DNA from: JACKHO01 sp041398745
Lineage (GTDB): Bacteria > Planctomycetota > Planctomycetia > Planctomycetales > Planctomycetaceae
Direction of reading: 5' to 3'
Length of the DNA: 64,000 nucleotides
Assembly (NCBI GenBank): GCA_041398745.1
Contig: JAWKUB010000003.1
Span: 186,001-250,000, forward strand
Shown: piece after piece, positions 34,294 to 43,035 of the stretch
Layout of the letters: each line of letters begins with the position of its first letter
Numbering within the stretch: position 1 is the first letter of the stretch
The notes under the pieces: model-generated
Databases searched by the model: none
Told to the model about the DNA's origin: nothing
What the model saw: only the letters and a program-made list of their open reading frames with translations
Translations under genes and position numbers: made by a program

Positions 34294-37185
34294 TTGAGAA
34301 GGGATGAGCGTTTGCAGGTGTTGAGGCATTTTTGTCTGTTCCTCTTTTCAGTGACGGTTGCATGCTTTGCATTGACGTCGTTCATTGTCGCTGAGGAGCC
34401 GACGCCTGTTTTCGAAGTTGACGTACTTCCAGTCGTCACGCGGAAATGCGGTACCTGTCATAGTGAAAAAGTTCAGAAGGGTGGGCTGAACCTTGCTTCA
34501 ATGTCCGGAGTTCGTCGTGGCGGCGAATCGGGCGAGGCACTTATTTCAGAGTCCCTCGATGACAGCATGCTGTGGACCATGGTCGATGGCGGCGGTATGC
34601 CTCCCGAAGAGGAACCGCAACTCACGGCCGACGAACTGGGAGTAATTCGACGCTGGCTGGCCAGTGGTGCTGAATCGACAATGCCGGTCGAACAGGCCGA
34701 GACACGTTTGACCCAGCATGACGTACTGCCCATTGTGCTGCTGCGATGTACGACGTGCCATGGTGCGAGGATTCAGCGCGGAGGCGTGGATTTGCGAACT
34801 CCGACAGCTATGAAGAAAGGCGGGAAGAATGGACCCGCTTTGGTTGCAGGCGATCCGGACAACAGCCTGATGATTCAGCGCATTGAGAGCAATGCGTGTC
34901 CGCCGCGGGATCAGTTGCTGAAGTACTTTGTGCGGCGTCCCGGGGAGCCTGAAATTCGCGTCCTGCGGAAGTGGATTGCTGAAGGGGCACAGGAGTACGA
35001 AATTCTTCCGGATGTGGCGACGACAAAACCCGATCCGCTCGTCACGGACGAAGACCGCGAGCACTGGGCGTTTCAGCCTCCTCGCCAGTCGACTGAGCAT
35101 AATTCGATTGACGGTTTCTTAGCCGAAAAGCTCGATGCAGCAGGGCTGGCCATGGCACCCGAGGCAGACCGCGACACACTCATTCGTCGAGCGTATTGCG
35201 ACCTCGTGGGCATGCCTCCAAGTCTAACTGACTGGAAGAAGTGGCATGACAGCGCGCATGCAGACTGGTATGAGCAGATGATTGATGAGTTGCTCGCCTC
35301 GCCGCATTATGGAGAACGGTGGGGACGCTACTGGCTCGATTTGGCAGGATATGCGGACTCAGAAGGTGGAGTCTCCGCAGATCCCATTCGTGAAGTGGCC
35401 TGGAAGTACCGTGACTATGTCATCAAATCTTTCAATAACGACAAGCCATACGATCGATTCCTGATTGAGCAACTGGCGGGTGACGAACTGGTTGACGTAG
35501 CAAACGAACCGGTCGTTACGCAGGAAATGGTGGACAACCTCATTGCCACTGGTTTCTTACGGATGGGCATCGATCAGACTGGCTCGCGGACCATGAATTT
35601 TGTCCCAGAGCGGCTGGGAGTCATTGATGATGCAATTCATGTCCTCGGCTCTTCGGTCATGGGGCTGACACTGGAGTGCGCTCGCTGCCATTCGCACAAG
35701 TACGATCCTATTCCGCAGCGGGATTATTACCGCCTCAAAGCCGTGTTTCAGGGGGCCTATGACGAACATGACTGGCTGACATTCAAGAATCGATTTCTGA
35801 GTGACGCCACTTCGGAACATCAGCAGCGGGTTGCCGAGGTCAATCCACCGCTGGAAGCAGCGCTGAGGAAGTTGACGTCGGAGTTGAAGAAAGCGGAGAA
35901 CGAACTTCGCGTGGAACTTCTGCGGCAACATTATCCGAACCAGTCGGAAGAAGATCGAATTGAAACTCTGCGGGCATTGGGCATTGCGGACAATAACCGT
36001 TCGCTGCCTCAGCGCATCCTGGTGGAGATGCTGCAGACGGTGGAACTTATTCCTGCAGAGAATCAGCCGCCTGCTGTGGTGGAAGCCCTGCGTGTCGTAG
36101 CTCAACTGGAAGACGAGATTGACGCTGCAACAGTCCAGATGGAACCGCCACTGAAAGTTCGGGCACTCTGGGATCGAGGTGAACCTTCGCCAACCTACGT
36201 TCTGTTGCGCGGAGAGCACGACAAGCCGGGGACTTTGGTAGGGCCGGGCGTTCCGTCGGTGTTAACCGATGGCAGTACGCCGTTCGTCGCATCCCCACCG
36301 TTTCCCGAAGGAACGCCGAAAACCGGTCGGAGGCTTGCGTTCGCCCAATGGTTGACACAGCCGGACCATCCGTTGACGGCCCGTGTTCTTGTGAACCGAG
36401 TCTGGCATCATCATTTCGGTGCGGGGCTGGTGAAGTCACTCGAAAACTTCGGTGTGAAAGGAGAGGCTCCGACCCATCCCAAATTGCTCGACTGGCTCGC
36501 AATTCAAATCATTGATCATGGTTGGAGCATCAAGGAATTGCACCGCATGATCATGACCTCTCGGGCATACAAACAGTCCAGCGAGGTCAGCGAGGAGAGC
36601 TACCGACTGGACCCACAGAATCAGCTTTTGTCGCGCATGTCGCTGCGAAGAATGGATGCGGAAGCGTTGAGAGATTCGTTGTTGTTCGTATCCGGCAAGC
36701 TGGACGACCGCAGTGGCGGACCGCCTGATGGAATTTCCGTTGACCGGGATGGTTTGGTGAGTGTTAAGCCATCAAAGGAGGGAAAGTGGCGGCGGAGTGT
36801 CTACCTTCAGTACCGTCGAACGGAAATCCCCTCGCTTATGGCAACGTTTGACTATCCCGTCATGGGTCCCAATTGCATCATTCGCAGTGTGTCAACTGTT
36901 TCTCTTCAGCCACTGACCATGATGAACGGGAAGCATGTGCGTGAGCTTGCCGTCGCCTTCGCTGAACGTGTTGAATCGCAGTTGAATGAGCAGTCGACTG
37001 ATGCCGATTGCATCGAACTCGTGTATCAAATGGCATTCAGCCGGTCACCTACTGAGGAGGAACGTCAACTCGGACTGGATGCGTTGAGGCAGCTCAAAGT
37101 GGAATGGAAGGACCAGCCGGAAATGTCACTGGTTACGTACTGTCATACAATCCTGAATTCAGCTCAATTCCTTTATGTTGACTGA
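34294..37185 (+). CDS. Planctomycete cytochrome C-type protein (PSCyt1-PSCyt1-DUF1549-DUF1553)
   Basis: About 960 residues. The start is uncertain (TTG at 34294, 34312 or nearby GTG); all give a signal peptide (FCLFLFSVTVACFALTSFIVA). Two PSCyt1 cytochrome-like domains carry CGTCH (near 52) and CTTCH (near 150), with the family GGLNL and GGVDLRTP motifs. DUF1549 follows from about 270 (LIRRAYCDLVGMPP, ASPHYGERWGRYWLDLAGYA, RFLIEQLAGDEL), with a third CARCH near 466. DUF1553 is at about 690-950 (RRLAFAQWLTQPDHPLTARV, NRVWHHHFGAGLV, LLDWLA, PTEEERQLGLDAL). The protein is exported and probably binds haem. First of a four-gene operon with DUF1501 and two amidohydrolases. Confidence 0.92.
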   Translation: MRRDERLQVLRHFCLFLFSVTVACFALTSFIVAEEPTPVFEVDVLPVVTRKCGTCHSEKVQKGGLNLASMSGVRRGGESGEALISESLDDSMLWTMVDGGGMPPEEEPQLTADELGVIRRWLASGAESTMPVEQAETRLTQHDVLPIVLLRCTTCHGARIQRGGVDLRTPTAMKKGGKNGPALVAGDPDNSLMIQRIESNACPPRDQLLKYFVRRPGEPEIRVLRKWIAEGAQEYEILPDVATTKPDPLVTDEDREHWAFQPPRQSTEHNSIDGFLAEKLDAAGLAMAPEADRDTLIRRAYCDLVGMPPSLTDWKKWHDSAHADWYEQMIDELLASPHYGERWGRYWLDLAGYADSEGGVSADPIREVAWKYRDYVIKSFNNDKPYDRFLIEQLAGDELVDVANEPVVTQEMVDNLIATGFLRMGIDQTGSRTMNFVPERLGVIDDAIHVLGSSVMGLTLECARCHSHKYDPIPQRDYYRLKAVFQGAYDEHDWLTFKNRFLSDATSEHQQRVAEVNPPLEAALRKLTSELKKAENELRVELLRQHYPNQSEEDRIETLRALGIADNNRSLPQRILVEMLQTVELIPAENQPPAVVEALRVVAQLEDEIDAATVQMEPPLKVRALWDRGEPSPTYVLLRGEHDKPGTLVGPGVPSVLTDGSTPFVASPPFPEGTPKTGRRLAFAQWLTQPDHPLTARVLVNRVWHHHFGAGLVKSLENFGVKGEAPTHPKLLDWLAIQIIDHGWSIKELHRMIMTSRAYKQSSEVSEESYRLDPQNQLLSRMSLRRMDAEALRDSLLFVSGKLDDRSGGPPDGISVDRDGLVSVKPSKEGKWRRSVYLQYRRTEIPSLMATFDYPVMGPNCIIRSVSTVSLQPLTMMNGKHVRELAVAFAERVESQLNEQSTDADCIELVYQMAFSRSPTEEERQLGLDALRQLKVEWKDQPEMSLVTYCHTILNSAQFLYVD

Positions 37186-37217
37186 ATGAAGGCGAGCACT
37201 GTCTGTTGACTGAGGAT

Positions 37218-38708
37218 ATGAAACACAACCAAACGAATCCCGAATTCGATTCACCAGGCAGCCGTCGCGATTTTTTTGCCCGGACCAGTGACGGTTTGTT
37301 GGGGGCAGCGTTCGCGTGGCTGTTCTCTCAGGAGATGTTTGGTGGTCCATCGGCGTTTGCAGAGGAAGCGGGGCGCGAACCGTCTGAGTTACGTGAGATT
37401 TACGATCTGAAACCAAGACGCCCGCATCATGAGGCAAAGGCTAAGTCGGTCATTCAGTTGTTCATGAACGGTGGCCCCAGCCAGATGGATTTGTTCGATC
37501 CAAAACCGTACCTGAACAGCTTGGACGGAAAGCCGTTTCCGGGCAATGTCGAAGAGATTGGCAATCAGGGGACCGACGATATTGGTGTGATGATGGGGGG
37601 GCGATACAAGTTTGCCCGCCACGGTGATTCGGGCATGTGGATGGCCGATGTGCTTCCGCACACCTCGAAGATGGCCGACGAATTGTGCCTCATCAATTCA
37701 ATGTGGACCGACCATCCCAATCACGACAACGCACTCTACAAAATCCACAGCGGCAGACTGTTTATGGGCTATCCGACACTGGGAGCCTGGACGGTTTATG
37801 GATTGGGATCTGAAAGCCAGAATCTTCCTGCCTACGTCGTTCTGCAGGATGAACTTGGCCCACCGAAGAATGGAACGCGTAACTGGACTGCTGGTTTCTT
37901 ACCGCCGCTGTATCAAGGCACTCCTTTTCGGCCGACCGGTTCACCAGTTCTGAATTTGAAACGACAATACGAACAGCCAACTGAAGTTACCGAAACGGCA
38001 CGGACGTTGTTGTCATCGCTTGATCAAATTCACCGGAGCAAACGGAACCACTATCCGGAGCTGGAATCTCGCATTGAGTCGTACGGTTTGGCTGCGAGAA
38101 TGCAGCTGTCGGCGTCCGAAGCACTGGATTTGTCGCGGGAAAGTAAAGCGACGCACGCAATGTACGGAATCGGTGAAGACTGGACCGATTCCTACGGAAA
38201 GCGCTGTTTGCTGGCGCGTCGATTGGTGGAGCGAGGCGTGCGTTTCGTACAAATCTTTATGGAAGAGCAGCCGTGGGACAGTCACGCTGATTTGGCCGAA
38301 AACCATCGCGGCGCCTGTCTGCGAACAGACAAGCCTGTTGCGGGATTGTTACAGGATCTCAAAGAACGTGGGCTGTTGGACTCGACGCTTGTGATCTGGG
38401 GGGGTGAGTTCGGTCGGACACCAACCACTCAGAAATCGGCAAATGGATATTCGGGACGCGATCACAACATGCAGGCGTTTACTTCCTGGATGGCTGGCGG
38501 CGGCATTAAAGGGGGCACAACGTTTGGGAAGACTGACGACTTCGGACACAAGGTCGTGGAGAATCCGGTGAGCGTGCATGACTTTCATGCCACCATCTTG
38601 CACTTGCTGGGGCTCCATCACCAGAAGCTGTTCTTCACGCGTAGCGGGTTGGAAGAACGTTTGACGGGCATTAAGCCACCGCGCGTTGTGAGCGAGATCC
38701 TGAGTTAA
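37218..38708 (+). CDS. DUF1501 exported protein (sulfatase-like fold)
   Basis: A 496-residue protein. The ATG at 37218 is preferred; a TTG at 37206 is possible. The N-terminus holds a twin-arginine-like motif SRRDFF and a hydrophobic stretch (LLGAAFAWLFS). Family motifs: KSVIQLFMNGGPSQMDLFDP near 85, WTDHPNHDNAL near 165, ARRLVERGVRFVQIF near 335, LVIWGGEFGRTPTT near 395, GRDHNMQAFTSWMAGGGIKG near 420, and HDFHATILHLLGLHH near the end. The fold is that of alkaline phosphatase/sulfatase enzymes, but activity is undefined. It lies 32 bases after the PSCyt1 gene, the standard pairing in planctomycetes. Confidence 0.92.
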   Translation: MKHNQTNPEFDSPGSRRDFFARTSDGLLGAAFAWLFSQEMFGGPSAFAEEAGREPSELREIYDLKPRRPHHEAKAKSVIQLFMNGGPSQMDLFDPKPYLNSLDGKPFPGNVEEIGNQGTDDIGVMMGGRYKFARHGDSGMWMADVLPHTSKMADELCLINSMWTDHPNHDNALYKIHSGRLFMGYPTLGAWTVYGLGSESQNLPAYVVLQDELGPPKNGTRNWTAGFLPPLYQGTPFRPTGSPVLNLKRQYEQPTEVTETARTLLSSLDQIHRSKRNHYPELESRIESYGLAARMQLSASEALDLSRESKATHAMYGIGEDWTDSYGKRCLLARRLVERGVRFVQIFMEEQPWDSHADLAENHRGACLRTDKPVAGLLQDLKERGLLDSTLVIWGGEFGRTPTTQKSANGYSGRDHNMQAFTSWMAGGGIKGGTTFGKTDDFGHKVVENPVSVHDFHATILHLLGLHHQKLFFTRSGLEERLTGIKPPRVVSEILS

Positions 38709-38745
38709 TCATCACTGCATTGAGTCCCGTTGAGTGAGCCAGAGA

Positions 38746-39642
38746 ATGACGAATGTCAGGACTTCACAGATGACCCGTCGAGAGTTGTTAGCGGTTTCAG
38801 CAGGTGCGGCTTCGGCGATGGCCTTGGGGGAAGAGACGTCAGCAATCGCTGAACATGAAGTGCAGAAGTTACGAATCGTTGATGCGAATGTCAGTCTGTT
38901 TCGCTGGCCGTTTCGGCGTTTTCCTCTCGACGAGACCCGAATGCTGGCGGAGAAGCTTCAGTCACTGGGTGTGAGCGAGGCCTGGGCCGGTAGTTTTGAG
39001 GGAGTCTTTCATCGAGATGTGGCTGGAGTCAATTCACGGCTGTTCGACGAATGCTATAAGCACCCATTGTTTGTGCCCATCGGATCGGTGAACCTCACTT
39101 TGCCGGGTTGGGAAACCGACCTGCAACGTTGTTTCGATGAACACAACATGATGGGCGTTCGAGTGCATCCGAATTATCACGGATACACTCTGGAGCACGA
39201 GGCGTTTGCCAAATTGCTGAGCATGGCGGCTGAGGCCGGGCGATTCGTTCAAATCGCCGTCTCAATGGAAGACACGCGAACTCAGAATGAACTGGTACCG
39301 GTTGCTGATGTGAATCTTTCGCCTTTGGTGCCGCTGCTGAAACAGCATCAAAACGCATGGGTTCATTTGCTGAATTATCGCCCACAAGCGACTCTCCTGC
39401 AGCAATTTCGTGGACTGCCAGGAGTCTACTTTGACTCGGCGAGGGTCGATGGAACCGACAGTATTCCCCGGCTTGTGGAAGCCACTGCATCGGGACGCGT
39501 TCTGTTCGGTTCACACGCACCTTTTCTGGTACCAGAAGCAGCGCTTATTCGAGTACACGAGTCGGGTTTGCTTGATCCCCGTGCGTTGCAAGAAGTTCTG
39601 GCCGGCAATGCGAATCGATTCAGGAGGGCAGAATTAGCATGA
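38746..39642 (+). CDS. Exported amidohydrolase-family protein (TIM-barrel, first of pair)
   Basis: A 298-residue protein from the ATG at 38746. The N-terminus has MTRRELLAVSAGAASAMA, a Tat-type signal. The body fits the amidohydrolase-2 group: KLRIVDANVSLFRWPFRRFP (where the HxH motif of the group is replaced by DANVSLF), GVRVHPNYHGYTLEH, FVQIAVSMEDTRTQNE, VLFGSHAPFLVPEAAL and LAGNANRFRRAE. Some metal ligands differ from classical members, so the reaction is uncertain. Its stop overlaps the next ATG (ATGA), showing translational coupling. It lies 37 bases after DUF1501. Confidence 0.78.
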   Translation: MTNVRTSQMTRRELLAVSAGAASAMALGEETSAIAEHEVQKLRIVDANVSLFRWPFRRFPLDETRMLAEKLQSLGVSEAWAGSFEGVFHRDVAGVNSRLFDECYKHPLFVPIGSVNLTLPGWETDLQRCFDEHNMMGVRVHPNYHGYTLEHEAFAKLLSMAAEAGRFVQIAVSMEDTRTQNELVPVADVNLSPLVPLLKQHQNAWVHLLNYRPQATLLQQFRGLPGVYFDSARVDGTDSIPRLVEATASGRVLFGSHAPFLVPEAALIRVHESGLLDPRALQEVLAGNANRFRRAELA

Positions 39643-40511
39643 ATTCAAGCGATTTGCTTCCAGGGCTTCCTTCGCCGCAGCAACTCAAGCAGTATCGAAT
39701 TTGGGACAGCTACTTCACGCCCTCCTATTCTCACCCCGGCCGAGATGGCAGTAGCCGGTTGATTGCCGATGTTGAAAGCTCACTCCCGGCGATTCGAGCC
39801 GGCCACTTTGAGCGACTGTGTTACTTCGCCCATGTTGGTCTCGGAACAACGACCGATGCGGAATACGAAACGCTGGCGCAAACTCAGCCCGCGGCAATTT
39901 TGAAACCGTTGGAAAAATGGCCTGACATGTTGATGGGCATGATCATGCTGAATGGCCATCGGATAGATGCATCTCTGGATGCACTGAATCGCTGGTTGCG
40001 CGACGGTCCCATGCTGGGTGTCTATTTCCCCGGAGGCGGTCCCGCGGCTCTCACGTGCAATCATCCCAACTTTTACAAGCTGGTTGAGCGGATTACAGAT
40101 CTTCGCGGACTCATTGTGCAACACACCTGGTTCAAGACGGGTGGTAAACAGAGCTCGGGGGAATCGACACCGTCCGAGTTGGTGGAACTGGCCGCACGTT
40201 ACCCCGAACAGAAATTCATTTGCGCCCATGCGGGCGGCGAATGGGAGAAGGGGATTCGAGCCGTACGGGAGAGTCCCAACATTCTGGTGGAGACCTCGGG
40301 ATTCGACGCAACGGCGGGCTTCATTGAAATGGCCGTTCGCGAACTCGGGCCGGAAAGAATTGTTTTCGGGAGTCATCTTCCTTCTCGCTCACTCGGGACT
40401 GAGTTAGGAAAGATCATTGGTGCGAGCATTCCTGAACGAGCAAAAACGATGATCCTGGGAGAAAACTACCGCAAGCTTCTCCAGCCCATTCTTGCCTCGA
40501 AACCAGCCTGA
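39639..40511 (+). CDS. Amidohydrolase-family protein (second of pair)
   Basis: A 290-residue cytoplasmic-looking paralogue of the previous gene with no signal peptide. Motifs: YRIWDSYFTPSYSHPGRD near 20, GVYFPGGGPAALTCNHPNFY near 127, LIVQHTWFKTGGKQ near 155, KFICAHAGGEWEKGIRAV near 193, NILVETSGFD near 215, and IVFGSHLPSRS near 240 with the usual Gly-Ser-His/Asp turn. Two adjacent paralogues with different locations, one exported and one not, suggest subunits or sequential steps. Last gene of the operon; decayed accessory DNA follows. Confidence 0.78.
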   Translation: MNSSDLLPGLPSPQQLKQYRIWDSYFTPSYSHPGRDGSSRLIADVESSLPAIRAGHFERLCYFAHVGLGTTTDAEYETLAQTQPAAILKPLEKWPDMLMGMIMLNGHRIDASLDALNRWLRDGPMLGVYFPGGGPAALTCNHPNFYKLVERITDLRGLIVQHTWFKTGGKQSSGESTPSELVELAARYPEQKFICAHAGGEWEKGIRAVRESPNILVETSGFDATAGFIEMAVRELGPERIVFGSHLPSRSLGTELGKIIGASIPERAKTMILGENYRKLLQPILASKPA

Positions 40512-40668
40512 CCGGTGGGCTTGTGGTGCATGTGCAGGATGAGTCGAGCGAGGCGGACCCCTTCGAGTCTCCGGGTTTCATGCGGTGTTACCGCTTCTCA
40601 CATTTTTTCACCCACGGGATCTTCGGCTTCCTGCACCACCACACTTCCCACACGACGCAAAAAGGCCC

Positions 40669-40693
40669 ACTCCCCAAGCAGTACTTGGGGAGT
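40669..40693. terminator. Strong stem-loop, 10-bp stems
   Basis: ACTCCCCAAG pairs with CTTGGGGAGT around a five-base loop. On the minus strand it is followed by GGGCCTTTTTG, the pattern of an intrinsic terminator for leftward transcription, perhaps for the lipoprotein at 41219-41653. Lies 160 bases after the amidohydrolase stop. Confidence 0.5.
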
Positions 40694-40699
40694 ATCCTC

Positions 40700-41195
40700 A
40701 ACGGGACATGCTCGTGTTGTTCATGGAAGACGACGGCACACTCCCCAGGCCCGGCATTTCCGATTGCTTGCACAAACCGACCGCCCGGGCTTGAGGCATG
40801 CTGTCGGTCGCTGAAGAACATCTCAACAGCGAGGCCCGGGTCGTCATCTACGGTCAGGAACTTAATGCCGAGTCGTGCGCCATCTGCAAGGCGGAATTGC
40901 TGAGCAAAGGGTAGGATGTCAACAACACCATCGATGGCAACACGCCGTCCGACGACGGACTACCCAATCAGAAATTCGGCTACCCGCTCTCCTAGCCCCG
41001 CTTGGCGCAGAATGGAAGCAAATCCAGAAGCAAATTAAGCACGAGTACACGCCGGACGGATTCACTGTCGTTTCGGTCCTGGCGTGTGGCGCGTGATTTA
41101 CTACGCCCGGCTGCTGTTCCTTATGCACTTCATGCCCATCGAAGACGGCAGCAGCCGGTTCGGGTCGGTCGTTCATTGGACGAAACCGTTACCGG
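40700..41195 (+). pseudogene. hsdM relic (type I restriction-modification methyltransferase subunit)
   Basis: In one frame: LVLFMEDDGTLPRPGISD, then PTARA, a TGA, and GMLSVAEEHLNSEARVVIYG; it continues QELNAESCAICKAELLSKG, a TAG, and DVNNTIDGNTPSDDGLPNQK. This follows HsdM order: EDDxxLxxPGI, DPTAGTGGMLSVAEEHL (methyltransferase motif I) and YGQELNAETWAICK. A frame change then gives GAEWKQIQKQIKHEYTPDG (the region after the NPPF motif, itself lost as SPRLA-type sequence), and another gives LLFLMHFMPIEDGSSRFG. At least two nonsense codons and two frame changes, no 5' or 3' ends, and no hsdR or hsdS: clearly dead. Confidence 0.85.
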
Positions 41196-41218
41196 AACCG
41201 GTTGTCTGCCTCCAACTC

Positions 41219-41653
41219 TTAATGGGCACCGGCTGCGCCCGGTGAGGCGGCTTTCGGAATAGCGGCAGGGGCATTTGTCAAATTGACTTCGAGGGTCTTG
41301 CCTTCCTCGACCGTCACTTGGACTTTTTCAGCCGTGGCTGCATCGGGTGATCCGTGCATTTGCTCAAACTCGGAGGGCGACACGACCGAGGCTGTCGCCG
41401 GACCGGGGGGAACGAGAGCGGAAAACGTTCCGTTTGCCGCAATTTCCGACATGGTTGTGCCGCCCCCTCCCGATGGAACGATGGCCACAACATGGCCTGT
41501 GCCGCCAAACGGACGACCGTTGACCTTAACGACCCCGTTAACGGCTACGGCCGCCGCAGTCGTCGTGTCTGGCTCGGGCGTGTTGGTCTTCATTCCGCAG
41601 CCGGAGAAAACAACCGCGAATGAACAGGCGGCATAGAATAAGAACTTTTGCAT
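41219..41653 (-). CDS. Small lipoprotein with carboxypeptidase-regulatory-like (transthyretin-type) fold
   Basis: A 144-residue protein from the ATG at 41653. MQKFLFYAACSFAVVFSG precedes lipobox Cys19. The body has VNGVVKVNGRPFGGTGHVVA, a GVVxxxGxP pattern of the regulatory-like/DUF4198 fold common in planctomycetes. An Ala/Pro-rich tail ends the protein. It is divergent from a DUF1559 gene; in planctomycetes such lipoproteins very often accompany DUF1559 proteins, so they may work together at the surface. The upstream codons in frame are rejected as the lipoprotein signal sets the start. Confidence 0.8.
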   Translation of the reverse strand: MQKFLFYAACSFAVVFSGCGMKTNTPEPDTTTAAAVAVNGVVKVNGRPFGGTGHVVAIVPSGGGGTTMSEIAANGTFSALVPPGPATASVVSPSEFEQMHGSPDAATAEKVQVTVEEGKTLEVNLTNAPAAIPKAASPGAAGAH

Positions 41654-41887
41654 GTTTTGCGTCCTCTTTGGGGGCCATGAATTACTTGGCAAGACTACTG
41701 AAAAAATCGTGTCACTTGCGGTCATTTCTCCCATTGAACTTACCCGAAGCCATTCTTATTCTCAAGGATTCGTCCTTAAAGATCAGTGCACCAAGCGACA
41801 ACAACGGCATCCTTGCGATGATTGCGCCATACTGCAACGACAACGGCGTCTCTGCAGATACATTATTCCCATTTTAGTAACGTAAAG

Positions 41888-42934
41888 ATGACCATGACTT
41901 CGTCGAAACTGGTGAAGCAAAAAGGCTTCACGCTCATTGAACTGCTGGTTGTGATCGCGATTATCGCGGTTCTCATTGCATTGTTGCTCCCTGCCGTGCA
42001 GCAGGCTCGCGAGGCGGCCCGTCGTTCGCAGTGCAAGAACAATCTGAAGCAACTTGGGTTGGCTCTGCACAACTATCATGACAACTTTAACGTCTTCCCA
42101 CCTGGGGCTTGTGACGGCATGCAGGGCACATCTGGGCGGCGTTACGCGTTCACTTACTTTGTGCTTCCCTTCATTGACCAGGCTCCGCTCTACAACACAA
42201 TCAACCAAAACGCCTCGCCCACCGGAGCGGGATTGGCCAACCCGTGGACCCGGGCGGCCTACTGGACCTTGGACATTCCCGTGCTGATTTGTCCATCGGA
42301 CACGGCCCCTGCGAACCGGAATGAATCTCCAACGTTGCTCAGCTACAGAGTTTGCGTGGGCGATTTGCTGAACGACAATGCCAACCAGAGTCGTGGATTG
42401 TTTGGTTTTCGCAGCAAATTGGGAATGCGGGATGCACTGGACGGCACCAGCAACACAATTGCCATGGCCGAAAGCGTGATTGGTGATGATGACGTCCGGA
42501 GCATCAAAGGTGGCGTTGCTGTCAGCGTTGGTGCTAATAATCCCGCAGGCTGCTATGCCACACTCGACCCCGCCAACAAGCAGCGGTTCAATTCTGGTCA
42601 GGCTGTCCGTGCTAACTTTCGTCCACCCGGAGGACGTGCGATGGACGGACGCCCCTACTTTGTCTTTTTCACAACAGCCATGCAGCCCAATGGTCCTCAC
42701 TGCCAGAGTTCGGGCGTTGATGGAAACTGGGGACATGTTCCCGCATCCAGTCGTCACGTAGGTGGTGTTCAGGCCCTGATGGGTGACGGTGCTGTCCGGT
42801 TCATCTCGGAGAACATCGATGCTGGCGATCCCAATGCCACTTCTCCCGGCGGAACCGTCGGCGGGCCTTCACCTTACGGAGTTTGGGGAGCCCTCGGTAC
42901 TCGAAACGGGACCGAACCTGTTGGCGAATTCTAG
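41888..42934 (+). CDS. DUF1559 pseudopilin-like protein (full length)
   Basis: A 348-residue typical member. The pilin-type signal GFTLIELLVVIAIIAVLIAL is near residues 11-30. The conserved start is QCKNNLKQLGLALHNYHDNF, followed by NVFPPGACDGM, SYRVCVGDLLNDN, MRDALDGTSNTIAMAES and SRHVGGVQALMGDGAVRFIS, with the C-terminal GTRNGTEPVGEF tail. The ATG at 41888 or 41894 starts it; the former follows GTAAAG. It is followed by a perfect 30-bp palindrome that probably ends transcription. It is more like the standard family than the three shorter tandem copies at 28131-30070. Confidence 0.92.
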   Translation: MTMTSSKLVKQKGFTLIELLVVIAIIAVLIALLLPAVQQAREAARRSQCKNNLKQLGLALHNYHDNFNVFPPGACDGMQGTSGRRYAFTYFVLPFIDQAPLYNTINQNASPTGAGLANPWTRAAYWTLDIPVLICPSDTAPANRNESPTLLSYRVCVGDLLNDNANQSRGLFGFRSKLGMRDALDGTSNTIAMAESVIGDDDVRSIKGGVAVSVGANNPAGCYATLDPANKQRFNSGQAVRANFRPPGGRAMDGRPYFVFFTTAMQPNGPHCQSSGVDGNWGHVPASSRHVGGVQALMGDGAVRFISENIDAGDPNATSPGGTVGGPSPYGVWGALGTRNGTEPVGEF

Positions 42935-42965
42935 TGCTCGCCAATGAATTAGAGAGTTGATATCG

Positions 42966-42995
42966 TAGCCCTGAAGTCCGCGGACTTCAGGGCTA
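42966..42995. terminator. 30-bp perfect palindrome after DUF1559 gene
   Basis: Bases 42966-42980 are the exact complement of 42981-42995; core TCCGCGGA. It lies 31 bases after the DUF1559 stop and is followed by TTTCTGTT. It may terminate transcription or be a dispersed palindromic repeat; both are possible. Confidence 0.6.
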
Positions 42996-43035
42996 TTTCT
43001 GTTCTCGCCCTTCTTGCAATTGTTGGTATCGCGAA

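Noticed and set aside
41783..42757. Minus-strand open frame of 324 codons
   Set aside because: Antisense to a typical DUF1559 gene; no motif.
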